A stretch of DNA of 37,492 nt from Zancudomyces culisetae (taxonomy: Eukaryota; Kickxellomycota; Harpellomycetes; Harpellales; Legeriomycetaceae). This document shows positions 20,338-31,766 of the stretch, one piece after another (the first letter of the stretch is position 1; each line of letters begins with the position of its first letter). Under the pieces are notes generated by a model, which was given only the letters and a program-made list of their open reading frames with translations, was not told where the DNA came from and did no database searches. Made by a program: the position numbers and the translations under genes. The stretch spans positions 1 to 37,492 of the forward strand of contig LSSK01000646.1 of NCBI GenBank assembly GCA_001969505.1, given 5' to 3'.

Positions 20338-21727
20338 AATGCCAAAATTATTTCGATAGTGTTGGTATTTACACAACCAAAGAAAATTAAACGAGTGGGG
20401 AAAGCAAAGGTGTTCAGCTATCATATTATGTTTTTTAATGTCCATCTTGATCTTTTTTTTGTTTAAAAAGTTTCAATTATCAATATATTACATTTCGTTT
20501 CTCTGTCTGTTTGTTTGTTTGTTTGTTTGTTTGGCTAACTTTGCCCAAATGGATCAAAATCGATAATGCTTTAAGGTTTTGAGGCTATCTAGTAGTGTTA
20601 AACTTTGATCTTTGGTTTACACCTGTGAGGAACGACAATGGCATCACCACGAATAATAAACTAGAGAAAATAATAGTGCATGATTCTGTACTTGACCTAC
20701 CAAGAAGAAGCTGCTCTGTTTTTAGGACATTTCATCATATGTTTTATCTGCGCTTTGAGCACCACTGTGGTCAGAAGAAGAAAGCTGTACTCAGGAGGGA
20801 GTACAAAGCGCCATCTAGGAACTTTCAACCATCCGTGTGTACGCTTTGGTTAGTGTAAACTGTGCTTTCCCATACTCCAAGAATAAGTGTTAACAGCCAA
20901 ATCACGTTTACTCTAATTTTAATAATAACAAACTCGATACTGATGTATTTTATAACCCAAGACGATTAGCAAAACGACATTATGTGAGTAAAGCCCAGGT
21001 GAATACGCTGTACCAGCTTGGTGAATGGATATAATAATATTAGAGGTGCATAAAAAAACTAAGATTAACTATATTAAGTGTTATTGGTTGTAAGTTATAT
21101 TACATACATGTGGGGAGTAAAATGAAAATAATCGAAACGCAATAGAAAAGCGAAATTTTCAGAGTGTCGGTACCGCTTTAACAAATGGATGAACTGAAAA
21201 CATGCTGGAGAAGAGAGAAAACAAGGTGAAAAGAGGGAGAGGGGATGATTAATTATTTAACTCTCGCTACTCGTAAAACGTGATTTTGTTTTTTTTATTA
21301 GTGAAAGAGGAAAAGTAAAATATATCGAATTGCACGATGATGGTCGCGTTTATTATGACTTTTTCTTTTTTTTTGGTTTGCAAATAAGATTTTCTAGTAG
21401 AAAGCTCCAGTTAACAAACATTTTATCTAAATATTACTTTTACACTTGAGCTTACAATGATTTTGTATCCATAAACTGCTAAAACATCTAGTTTTGATAC
21501 ACAAACTTTAGAAAATAGGTTTTAGTCAGGATTATACTTCAATTATAGACTTACCTTTGATAGAGCTGTGACAGTTTTCTAGATTAATAACTATCTCAGC
21601 AAAGGTATATTTGATACAGCAACAACGCTCAGATGTGTTTATAGACAATAGCTACAAGATATTGCTGAACTATAGTGATTATACACGTGCTTTTTGGTAT
21701 CACGTACTAACAAAATAAAGGGAAACT
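20338..21727. other. Intergenic region with a (GTTT) repeat
   Basis: This is a 1.4 kb spacer between uS17m and the mucin-like gene. A GTTT tandem repeat lies at about 20508-20532. A frame at 20595-20858 has no ATG at its head and is not recognisable. Nothing else is supported. Confidence 0.5.
20508..20532. repeat. (GTTT)n tandem repeat
   Basis: About six copies of GTTT in a row, close downstream of uS17m. Confidence 0.9.
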
Positions 21728-24267
21728 ATGAAATTCACAAGAATAGGACTGAGTGTCATAATATGTGTGCTTTGTACCTCACATTACAAAGTGGGAAATG
21801 TTTGGGCGCATGATCAAGCAACAAAAAGTAGCAAAAACCTCGTAACTGACAGAGATATAACCGTTATATCAACTCTGAAAATTGGCTCTGAAGATTTTTG
21901 TAAAAATGGCTTGAACCTCAAATGGATGTACAATGCTTGTATGAACAGTAATAGTAACGGGTATTTTATTACAGGATCACTAGAAAACAGCACATTATCG
22001 GTTATTAGATTATCGGTATATCCTGATAGGTATGGGGACGAGTTTGTAGAGTTTATAGTTGGTGAAACTTTTACAGGGGTTCATCTACCAAATAGTAATA
22101 ATCTGAAATTCAACGCATTCAACGACCTTGATATTTTTACAAGCAAGTATAATAATAACGAACTTCCAAAAATAGTGGATATATTAAAAAAGCATAGAGA
22201 GGATATGTCTAAAGACACAGATGTACAAAATAACTTTGCTAGACGAAATCTTAATTTGCTGGATTATATGTTAAGCAAGAACAACAAGGTTGGAAATTGC
22301 TACAATCACCTACCCAGTGAGTTAGAGTTTGGAAACATGGTTATACCAATAGCAACTGCACCGCTACTGAAGGTTCATAGGACTGAATACAAAAAAATGA
22401 CTATAAGCAACTCTAGCAGCAGCAATAATCGTTGTACTAGCAATAGTCACAACGGAAACGAAGAAATAGTAGCTGTTGAGCGAATAGTGGTGCCATTTTT
22501 TATTTATATTGAAAACCAAAAAATGATTTTTGGATCTGGAATTCCTGGAAAAACCAAAATATATCCCATGATAGGATTGCAGTTTGACAGCATAAAGACA
22601 CCAACTGAAGTAGGTGATTATTTCAAGCGACGAATTGAAATGACTATGTTGGAGGATAGTACAAAGAACAAAAAAGATGTTAGTATCAACAAGATAATGC
22701 TTTCAGAGTTTGGATATACCGGTTATTGGGGATACAATAAAGATGTTAAACTGCTGGATTTATCATTTATGTGCGGATATGAGCAGGAATTTGCTGACTA
22801 CTCTCAAATGATTAATGTTGCTGATTTATATAACAGGAATCCCATGACAGGTTAGTTGAACACTTTTATATACTAATTACGCCTTCTAGATAATATTACA
22901 TATGTATAATACCATTCTGAGCATTCCATTTGTGCTAACACTCCCAATAAATACGCACATTATAGAAAAACCAAGTTCAGGCAGTATTTCCTCCGCGAGT
23001 ACAACTGTTCCCACTAGCTGTAGTGGCTCAGCCAGTGTAAAAACTACACAGACATCGGGTAAATGCAAATAAATATAAATATACACAACTACATGGAATA
23101 TCTATGCACTACTCGATTATCACCTTTTTTTCTTCCTACAATAATCAAGTACAAACTAAAAATAGGTGCAGCAAGCTCGACGAGTGTCGGAACAGGTACT
23201 GTTGTCCTCACCACCACCAGTGTCAGCAATGCTACAACCAGTACTTCTTCTATAACTCAAACGGGCCCTCAAGGATCTACCAGTTCCTCCACCACAACAT
23301 CTGGTAAAATGTTAAAAGCAATATATTCATTTTAATACTTCTGAAAAAAACAAACTAACCTGGTTTAATAAATACTATAGGTGGAAGCAACATAACAGAC
23401 ACGCCAACTACACAGGGTACAAGTACACAAGAGATCAAAAGTACAACTCAGTCAGTTGGTAGTAGTATAGGTAGTAGTAGTAGTAGTAGTAGCAGCAGCA
23501 GTATTCCACTTACAGTAAGCAAAACTAAGCGTACGTCGACCACTACCACCAGTACCACCAGTACCGCCACCACTAAAATTAGTAGTGCCAGTAGTGCCAG
23601 TAGTACCAGCAGTATCAGCAGTATCAGCAGTACTAACAGTGCGAGTACTACGAGTAGTACTGTAAACTCAGGTGGCACTAGTAGTATAAGCAGTAACAGT
23701 AGCAGCAGCAGTATTCCACTTACAGTAAGCAAAACTAAGCGTACGTCGACCACTACCACCAGTACCAACACTACCGTCGCCACTAAAATTAGTAGTGCCA
23801 CTACGCCTATCAGTACCAATAGTGCCAGTAGTGCCAGCGGTGCGAGTACTACGAGTAATACTATAAACTCAGGTGGTACTAGTAGTATAAGCAGTACCAG
23901 TAGTAGTGGCGCTCCCCTCACAGTAAGCACAACTCAGCGTACTACCACTAGTACTACCACTAGTAAAAGTACGAGTGTGCAACTAATTATCAAAACCACG
24001 AACCCTAAATCTACAGGTAACCAATGTTCATTAACACTATCAAGTTTTCACAAAAACTAATCAAGATTGGATTATATATATTTTTCGCGTTTGTTTTTAC
24101 CAAATCGCCACCACTCTAGTGGATGTTAATTTCACGAAAATTGGTTTGGTTTAATTGAGCTGTAAGAATGAAGAGACTAAATTTTAACTTTATTTAATGA
24201 AATAGTGGGATTGATCGCAACAAATACAGTGAATACGGAAACTATACCGCTCACGGTTCCATACTAA
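21728..24267 (+). CDS. Secreted Ser/Thr-rich mucin-like protein with unrecognised N-terminal domain (5 exons)
   Basis: Exons 21728-22850, 22966-23058, 23166-23303, 23381-24016 and 24206-24267 sum to 2052 nt (683 aa, TAA). A signal peptide (RIGLSVIICVLCTSHY) leads into a roughly 345-residue domain with scattered cysteines and N-glycosylation sequons (NSTL, NSSS). I do not recognise this domain. Residues from about 375 on are Ser/Thr-rich and suited to O-mannosylation, with repeated units centred on (I/A)PLTVS(K/T)T(K/Q)RT. The protein ends TIPLTVPY without a hydrophobic GPI signal, so it is probably secreted or held in the wall some other way. All four introns are in phase 1, and each middle exon is a multiple of three. 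An adhesin or wall-glycoprotein role is inference from architecture alone. Confidence 0.75.
23497..23940 (+). repeat. Three copies of a Ser/Thr repeat unit
   Basis: Copies begin near 23503, 23707 and 23902. The first two are almost identical over roughly 100 bases (TATTCCACTTACAGTAAGC, then CGTACGTCGACCACTACC). The third is diverged (GCTCCCCTCACAGTAAGC). Between them lie degenerate AGT/AGC/ACC triplet runs coding Ser and Thr. The last exon repeats the core once more as IPLTV. Confidence 0.85.
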
Positions 24268-25509
24268 AGTAGGGATTGTTTATACTACCAAATGAGTGCT
24301 TTATCTTGTTACTATTTAAATAGTATAGGTATAAAACACAACATGTTTTTTTTATGTTAGATGACCTGCTGGTCTTCGTAGGGCACAATTGGGTATTATT
24401 TTGGCGCTTGTGTGGGCAATGTGTGTTCAGGGCAATTATGTTAGCTGTTGTATATTACGGGTGTACGACGATGTAAATTGGCTTATTAGCAAAGCTATAT
24501 CACAGAAAAAGTTACTTAATGGATTTTATTACAAGGAGAAAAGGACGTGTCAAGGTTGTGCATCTTTCGACAACACAAGTGCAAAGTTTGGAACTAGAGC
24601 AACAGGGTGTATTTTTTTTAAAAAAATTATCCGTTAACCAGTTTTACCATTGGGTTGAATTGATTTTAACCATGAATTGTTTATAATAAAGTATAGAGTG
24701 CAACTAAATTATATAAAAAAACGAAAATGGTCCAAACCCTTCAAGAGCACATAAGCAAATGCATAAGATTATTTGCTTAAAGGATGCTATTCTACTTTTC
24801 TCACATCTTGCCACTACAAATTCACGCACCAGAATCATGGTGGCATCAATTACTGCTTGTACGGTTCTTTTTTTTTGGTATTATTTGTATTACTGGTACT
24901 AATACCCTCAACTGTGCTTTTTTTTACTTTTTGTTTATTTTTATGTTGTATTTGGATAGCAAGTTTAGCGAAAACCTGGGTAGTAGGAAAAGAAAAAAAA
25001 ACGCAACCATAAAACATGATTGTTTTCGCAAATCCAGTAATGTTATTTTTGGAATTCTTAATTGAGATTCTACCCTCTCCAGTTGACAAAACACAGAATC
25101 CCTGCGAATCAATTGGTGTACTAGAGCTCTTATTCGCGGAAAACAAAAAAAAAATTTTTTTCTCTGAAACTTTTCTTTTTCGATTTTTTTTTTTCGAGTT
25201 TTGATTTTTTTTATTCATGCTTCAGGTGGCAAATTTAGTATTGAAAACATTGGTCAAAAAGCTAATATAACAAGATATATCAGAAGGACATATATGATAG
25301 GCATATAACAGGGTAAAAAAAGGGATGCGTATTCATAGATTTTCAAAAGTAAAAGTAATTAATGTATTTTTTTAAACAAATAATTTGGGAATTTCAATTG
25401 AGCAAGGACATTGTTTGAAATTGGATTGGTATTTAAAACAGACTGCTCGCTAAAAGCATCGAGAAAGAGGTAGTAAATGCAGACAAAGTGTAAAATCTAA
25501 GGTACAAAA
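24268..25509. other. Intergenic region, no supported gene
   Basis: It contains long A and T tracts (for example 25144-25161, and T runs near 25180-25215). A frame at 24389-24637 lacks an ATG. An acceptor-like TTTATGTTAG at 24361 precedes an open 38-codon stretch that could be an alternative last exon of the mucin-like gene, but its ending is not a typical GPI signal. Nothing else is supported. Confidence 0.45.
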
Positions 25510-27024
25510 ATGTTGGTACAGCAGCAGCTAATATCACCGACGCAGCCACAAAAGAAAAGGGGAAGAAAACGCAAGGCTACAGAGTACCAAGATATATTTT
25601 TCAGTGGAAGGGGATGTATACCCAGTTCTGGTGACAACAGCAGCGAAGAAACGCTGATATCAAGTATACAACGATTATCCCACAGCAAATTTAATGATGG
25701 TGGTAAGGATATAGGCGATGAAGGTTGGGGAAAGCACAATAACGAGCAAGGGAGGGCGAAAAAACAAAAAAAGCGGCGGAATCAGGACCTGGAAAAGTTC
25801 AAGTTGGTTAGAGCTCGAGAACACAAGATTATTAATAGTACGTTGGAAATACTGCACGAACAACTAAAACAGGCACAAGAGGACTTGTGCACATTAACAA
25901 GTGTGGAAAAACGAGCGCTTAAAGAGCCGTTTAGATTTCTTTCACAAGAATTCCAGATAGACATGAGTGTGCTTGGGTTTTTGAATGGATCGAGTGGCAG
26001 TAGGGGCAGCACAAAGGATGGAATGATGAGAGGGGGTAAAGCAAAGGGCAAGTGCGAGATACCCAAGCGACAGCAGGTTGCGCAGGTACCATCCATAGAT
26101 ATAGAAAAGTACAGAGCAGAAGCAAAGCTAAAAAGCATAGTTGCATACAAAAAAAACAATGAAAAGGCGGAGAGGGACAGTTTGTTTGAATTGATTTCAC
26201 CAGCAGATATGTCTTTTGGAGGAGAAAATACCGATGTTGATCAAGACTTTGAACCAAGAGCCAAGTCAAGGACAAAGATCAAGACCAAATCATCATTAAA
26301 AACCAAGCAGAAAACAAAAAGCAAATCTAAACCAAAAACGAATGAGATAAACCAAATGGATTTGGAAATAGATATCCAGAAACTCATGAGTGCAGGTAGC
26401 AGCACTCGTACAGAAGCGGCCACAAAGACCAAGCTCAAGAAATCGCTGCAGAAAGAAAAATTTTCTGTGGGCTACGAGCGGCCGCCGCTTGAAATCTTCA
26501 ACAAGCCATGGACGGACGAGGAGCAGAGCAAGTTAGAGGAATTGCTAGAAAAATATCCCGACGAAAGAGTGGCTAATAACCGATGGCGCAAAATTAGTAG
26601 CGAGCTAGGTACACGCACAATGCGGCAAGTTGCGAGCAGAGTGCAAAAGTATTTTATCAAATTAACCAGGCTAGGATTACCGCTTCCTGGAAGTGCTGAT
26701 TACCACAATCAGTACGGTTGCGACTATGAAAATGGTGAGGAATGCAATAATGAATATAACAACGATGGTGCTAACTACCTAGACGACACAGTGGCAAGTT
26801 CGGAGCCAGAACACATATTAGCACGAAGAGAGTCGATATCCACAAACAACGCTACCAACATTGTTGAAGTAAAGCTTGAAAACGCAAATGAAAATCAAAA
26901 TGAAAACGAAGACCTTGGTACAAGTGGTACACATTTGACTTATCCTGATCCACTAGATTTATCCTTAAAAATAAAAAATGAACAGACCACAGAAAGCGAG
27001 ATTATTGGCCTTGAAGTTGTATAA
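25510..27024 (+). CDS. ZZZ3-like SANT/Myb-domain chromatin protein (intronless)
   Basis: The product is 504 aa. Its N-terminus has an AT-hook-like basic patch ([13 protein letters not shown]) and a Lys/Arg nuclear signal (KKQKKRRNQ). A coiled coil follows ([22 protein letters not shown]), then a long Lys-rich linker. The SANT domain at about residues 331-393 ([50 protein letters not shown]) closely resembles human ZZZ3, a subunit of the ATAC histone acetyltransferase complex. The C-terminus is acidic and disordered. The ZZ zinc finger of ZZZ3 is absent. A nuclear, chromatin-linked role is likely; ATAC-like partnership is inference. It is convergent with SMU1, 128 bp apart. Confidence 0.8.
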   Translation: MLVQQQLISPTQPQKKRGRKRKATEYQDIFFSGRGCIPSSGDNSSEETLISSIQRLSHSKFNDGGKDIGDEGWGKHNNEQGRAKKQKKRRNQDLEKFKLVRAREHKIINSTLEILHEQLKQAQEDLCTLTSVEKRALKEPFRFLSQEFQIDMSVLGFLNGSSGSRGSTKDGMMRGGKAKGKCEIPKRQQVAQVPSIDIEKYRAEAKLKSIVAYKKNNEKAERDSLFELISPADMSFGGENTDVDQDFEPRAKSRTKIKTKSSLKTKQKTKSKSKPKTNEINQMDLEIDIQKLMSAGSSTRTEAATKTKLKKSLQKEKFSVGYERPPLEIFNKPWTDEEQSKLEELLEKYPDERVANNRWRKISSELGTRTMRQVASRVQKYFIKLTRLGLPLPGSADYHNQYGCDYENGEECNNEYNNDGANYLDDTVASSEPEHILARRESISTNNATNIVEVKLENANENQNENEDLGTSGTHLTYPDPLDLSLKIKNEQTTESEIIGLEVV

Positions 27025-27152
27025 GATATAACCAAAAATGACAGCGAAAGTGTGGGGTCTTTTGCGCCAGTAATGCCTCTTACACTCTTTATTGAGTTCG
27101 TTAATGTATTTTTTTTCTGCGTTTTGAACTATGTAAAAGTAAATAAAATATC

Positions 27153-29951
27153 TTAAAAGATCGAAAAAGAAGTGATGTGACTGCCTGTGCCTGTGCCTGT
27201 GGCTGTGGAGTAGAAAAGCACTCCTGTATTGTCTATCTTTGAATTGACGCAATCAAATGATCGCGGATGTGGGGGTAAAGGTATCAGAAAGTTGGTATCA
27301 AGCGCAGGTCTAAAGGGTTTGTGTTTGTTTGCGCTGGTGGAGCCACTGGCGATTGGAGGTGTAGGTGTATGTATGGCAGTGGTTTTGATTAGTCGAGACG
27401 AAAGCAAGTCAAAAATACATAGCCGGGATGTCCGCGAGTCAAATGCACAGAGGTAGAGCTTATCGTGACAATTGTTTTTATCGGCTGTGGTGGTGCTTGT
27501 TTTTGTACTGGGTGATTTCATCACCATAAAACAAGCGGAAGTGAACTTGGCATCTTCGAGAGTGAGTGTATTTACCAAGCTGTAGATCTTCTGGGAGGTT
27601 CCGTCACCACTACAGATTTTTTTGTTGTTGTTTGGTGTGGCTGTGTCCAGCCCATGAAACGCGTATAAATTAATTATTGACGAGTTGTAGCAACATGAAA
27701 TGTACCCTCTAACACTTGTCTGGCTAAGTCTATGATTGACTTCCTCGTTATTCACGGTATTGACACTCGAACTGTTCCTTTTAAGTGGCGATTCAAGTGC
27801 CAAACCCTGAGTATTGATAATCCGAAAATCTGAAATATCTAGTACTCTATTTGTGTTTCGGCTGTTTCCATCAACGTTACTACCCTTTTCCATGTATGGC
27901 GGCACGAGCAAATAAGCATGTAATGGGTTTTTCGAATCCCACCAAACCACTTGCTTTTTGCAAATACCAATAACCATGCTTGTATCAACATACATGTCCA
28001 CATGGTTTGTAGACAAGGGTTTGTTATTATCCATGGTGACAGCATCTTTCGTTGAATAGCTAAAGTACACACATTTTTCAACTGAAAGTTCACCGCCACC
28101 AATACCAATACTACCATCAGTTGATATTGGTGAGCTCGAGGTGGGTAAAGTATACTGGGTCGTGATTCGTCGTGAATTCAAACCAATCACTTTAATACTG
28201 TTCCATGTACTATACAACAAACCGAATCCACCACCGTTACTACTTGTTTCGATAAATGTAAGCGATTTGATTTCGTTTTCTGTATTCTCTGTCTTGAAAC
28301 TGTATATCAATTTTGTTTGATATCCCTTTTCGCTCTTTGGGTCCCTTAAAACTCCTTTGTGTTTATTATCGGAATCGTCATTATTGTTGTTTGCGTCAGC
28401 TGTGATGGTGGTAGTGGTAGTGGTGAAAAACTTCCATAGTTCAATAGTGCCATTTTTACAGCTAGTTGCCAACATAATTCCCTCTTCCTGTTCGTTGTTT
28501 CTCCCATTTCCATTGGATTGTCTTTGAAATGTAGAAAGAGGTAAAATGTCGATATCGGTTATCTCATCCTCCATGACTATGCAGCTTTCTTTGTTACCTC
28601 TAGGTATCAAAATGACAGCTGAATTACCCCCTTCGCGTTCGCCTGACCCTTCACCTTCGCTTTCACTTTCCCTGCGCAACATTTGTTGTGTACGTGATTG
28701 TGAAAAGACCTGATAAATTTCGACCATTCCATCGCTGCTTCCCGTCACCACATACTCGTTTGTCACTCTAATAGCCGTTACAACAACCTTTTTGGGTACT
28801 TTGAGTCTGATTCCTCCAACATGCGCTCCATCGCCCCATCCAACTGTTGTTGCTTTACCTACTACACCATCGCTAACCACAACCCCTTTTTTACTCGCAG
28901 ATGTACCTAGGTTTATGTTTTTACCCATAGTTACCGGTTTGGATAAGCGATTGGCAAGTATCTGAAGCAACTGTTGTGGCTCGCTCGTTTTAACTTTATC
29001 CTCGATTTCTAATTGTATTTTGATTCAGAGTTAATTATGCATATTAGCTCGAGAAAGGGTCTTGAGTATCTTACCATTAGCCACCTTGATGCGCTTGTTC
29101 TGTCTACCATCTTTTCCGTACAACTATATTTTGACGTTTTAGTTATATTTTACCATTTAAACATAATATGTTTGTACCAAAATTGTATTCACTAAACTTA
29201 CAATACTGTGATCCGCATTTAGCCGCTCAAGAACACGCTTCAACTTTTTAACTTTAGCTCCATGTGCGTCAGAAAGAGTATGTGCTTCACTAAATATTCC
29301 GCTACCGACACAGTAGTATAGCAGTTCCCGAGACAACTCGCGCTCCCCGCTCTCAACGAGCTCTAAAATCATCTATTCAACAATCCATTCACTTGTTTCC
29401 AGTTATATTTACAACAAACTTTGAATATGAATACACTTACCTGGTAGTAAATGCTCTCCAAAACTTCCCGAAAATCTTGATGATCATTTCCATCGCCCGA
29501 AAGAAGAGAATTGATATCCAATTCGTCAAGAATCTCAATCACCCTGTCCCACTTGCCGCTAAGTACGCCATTTATAAGTTTGGATTTATCTCGCTTTTCC
29601 AAAAGCAACCCAGAAGAAAATCGAGTTTCTCGCTATAAAAGTCGCAACAAACATTTACTATTCTGTTGAAATGAGTGTAGAAAGTTATTATAGCACAATC
29701 ACTAGATTTAAATTTACCTTTAAGGTGCTGAAAGTTTCTGTTAAATTGTTTTCCTTGAGGTATTGCAAGATTAATTTAATTACTCTATATAAAGTTTACA
29801 ACGCATGTTATTATCTTTTACTATTGTTAGGTTTTTTGTTGTTGTGTTTTGATATATAGTAGGAGGGTGATTTCGTTTTAAAAAGGTTGAGAAATGTTTG
29901 TAGTACGTACTCTGTTGCTTCAAATTCGCCTGCGTCTATGCCTAAATCCAT
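27153..29951 (-). CDS. SMU1: SMU1-type LisH-CTLH-WD40 spliceosome protein (5 exons)
   Basis: Minus-strand exons are 29951-29911, 29784-29718, 29632-29441, 29372-29202 and about 29000-27153 (TAA stop). Exon 2 encodes the LisH helix (VIKLILQYLKENNLTETFS), matching human SMU1 VIRLIMQYLKENSL. Exon 3 starts the CTLH (LINGVLSGKWDRVIEILDEL). The last exon holds diverged WD40 repeats: YVVTGSSDGMVEIYQV, IMLATSCKNGTIELWKF and others, aligning with YLVTGSVDGFIEVW and MLATGAQDGKIKVW. Length is about 770 aa against 513 in human, through low-complexity insertions. SMU1 acts with RED in the spliceosomal B complex. The last intron is ambiguous: the strong GTAAGT donor needs the acceptor ATCGAG (29001), not the better ATTAG (29009), to keep frame. 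Confidence 0.85.
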
Positions 29952-30197
29952 TTTTGTGTGCCACCGTTATTGAATCGGGCTAATTGCTAACTATTTTTTC
30001 AATAATACTATTGCCACTATTATTGGTATTATTAGTACTATTCCTTTTATTCTTATTATAAAGGTGGTGGAGAATAAAAAGTACAGAAATAATAATGTTA
30101 TTATGATTTATTTATATACACACAAACTCGTTTATATAACAAATCAAAACCAGCTATTTAAAAGAAAATGTCATATATTATAATATAGATTATGTCA

Positions 30198-31766
30198 TTA
30201 TTGCTTTCTTGATCTATTCATTGGATTGGTTGAGGAATTATACCCAAGGGCATTACTGCTGCTATTACGACTTGATCTGTTGTAACCAGAGGTGGAAGAA
30301 GAAGCGGACAGCGATTGCTTATCCTTATCATAATCAACATTTAGGCTTCTATTGCTGCTGTTGTGCTTGATTCTGCCATCACCACCACCAGATGGACCAG
30401 AGGCGCCTGATGATGGGTTTGCACCAGAGGAAGAAAGACCAAATCGAGCTTTGCGATCTTCAATATGCACAGTCAAAGAGGGGGAAATCTCCAACTCTTT
30501 TTTTTCCAGAGCCTTTCGTTTTGCTTCGACAGTTTGGAATTCAAAGACAGCACTTGAAGAACCGATCATTTCGCAGTTCAAAACATCACCGAATTTAGCA
30601 ACAAAAGCAGCACGAACAGCCTTGATCTCACTTGAAGGAACAGACTTTACAAAGACAGGGTTAGTTTCCTTTCGTCGTGCACCTGGGCCCTTTCCTCCAG
30701 AGCGACCACCTGAAGGTGCCGAGGTCTGTGGTGGTGTTGGGGTAGAGGTGACAGAGGGGACGTGTGACACGGCAGCTTCCACATTTGCCTTTTGATTGCC
30801 CCATTTGTCTTGGTTTTTGGCAGCCAGCGAGGCCCATGAGTTTCCAACAGGCACATCAGCTGATGATCTTTCGTCATTTTTTGTTGCCAAGACATTTTCT
30901 TGATCGTCCTTTTTGTGTGGTTGAGATTTTGCTTCCTTTGCTGCTGAGCTTGTTCGTGAATGTGTCTTTGTTTTATCGTCTTTCAGTGCTGTTGTTGCTG
31001 TTGGTGCAGCTGAAACTGAAGTTGGGACTGGCATAGAAATAGATGCTGTTGGTGCAACTGATAGCGGCATTTGCACAGGCGCCTGCGTCTGAACTGGTGC
31101 TGGGACGGGGATTGGCATCGAGATTGGTGCTGACATTGGTGTTGGCATAGACACTGTTGCTCCTCCTTTTGCCGACTCCTTTGTCTCTGGCTTCACATCT
31201 TTTTCTGCCTTTGTTTTTGCCTCTACAGTCCCGAGTTGTTTCTCTACTTTGTTTTCTTCCTTCCAATCAGACACATTCATTTCTATCTCCTCTCCTTTTC
31301 CTCCAATGTATCTCAGTATATCCATCTGTATCTCATATCTAACCTCTTCTCCTCCCCCTTGCCGCACCAACAAAAATGTCTGCGTATATTTTCTATGTTG
31401 CACACCCCCCTCTACTTTCTTGTCCTCATTCTTCATATTTCCTATCACGCTTACCACTATTTTGCCCTCTTCAACTTCCACACTATCTACTGTTGTGATT
31501 TTGAATTGCACATTTTTAAAATCGGTTTCTTTTCTTTTTTTATACGCCTCGCCAATCTCCTTATTTCCTTTATTGACGCTCACCCCCTTTCCTTCCTCTC
31601 CAGCTATACTTTGTGCCGCTTTTCCATAAAAATATTGTACTTGGCTCGCATCTTTACTCAAAACTGTATAAAATTCTTTGACAAAATACCATCCAATCGA
31701 TTTTACTGTATTTTTTTGTTTTGCTCCGTGTTCATAATTTACTTGTGTGCTACTTTCCTTGCTCAT
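30198..31766 (-). CDS. BRE5: Bre5/G3BP-type NTF2-RRM protein (intronless)
   Basis: The product is 522 aa and ends in TAA. Residues 20-155 are an NTF2-like domain (SIGWYFVKEFYTVLSKD, VQYFYGKAA, ending EIQMDILRYI). The middle is disordered: acidic/Lys, then a Met-Pro-rich repeat (SMPTPMSAPISMPIPVPAP, about 206-255), then the conserved SWASLAAKN motif seen in fungal Bre5/Nxt3 proteins. An RRM covers about 368-440 (NPVFVKSVPSS, AVRAAFVAKFGDVLNCEMIG, AVFEFQTVEAKRKAL). The Gly/Ser/Asn-rich tail lacks a real RGG box. Relatives are cofactors of the Ubp3/USP10 deubiquitinase and stress-granule proteins. The gene symbol is by architecture and motif, not by alignment. Confidence 0.85.
   Translation of the reverse strand: MSKESSTQVNYEHGAKQKNTVKSIGWYFVKEFYTVLSKDASQVQYFYGKAAQSIAGEEGKGVSVNKGNKEIGEAYKKRKETDFKNVQFKITTVDSVEVEEGKIVVSVIGNMKNEDKKVEGGVQHRKYTQTFLLVRQGGGEEVRYEIQMDILRYIGGKGEEIEMNVSDWKEENKVEKQLGTVEAKTKAEKDVKPETKESAKGGATVSMPTPMSAPISMPIPVPAPVQTQAPVQMPLSVAPTASISMPVPTSVSAAPTATTALKDDKTKTHSRTSSAAKEAKSQPHKKDDQENVLATKNDERSSADVPVGNSWASLAAKNQDKWGNQKANVEAAVSHVPSVTSTPTPPQTSAPSGGRSGGKGPGARRKETNPVFVKSVPSSEIKAVRAAFVAKFGDVLNCEMIGSSSAVFEFQTVEAKRKALEKKELEISPSLTVHIEDRKARFGLSSSGANPSSGASGPSGGGDGRIKHNSSNRSLNVDYDKDKQSLSASSSTSGYNRSSRNSSSNALGYNSSTNPMNRSRKQ

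Noticed and set aside
20595-20858. 87-codon plus-strand frame after the GTTT repeat
   Set aside because: It starts at GTG with no ATG near its head and matches nothing recognisable.
23448-23930. 160-residue hydrophobic Val/Leu-rich frame on the minus strand
   Set aside because: It is the antisense of the AGT/ACC Ser/Thr triplet repeats of the mucin exon; the composition is an artefact of the repeat.
24361-24637. Possible GPI-signal exon or small cysteine-rich protein behind the mucin gene
   Set aside because: The open stretch after TTTATGTTAG ends AIMLAVVYYGCTTM, not a typical GPI signal; the other frame lacks an ATG. The model ending at 24267 is simpler.
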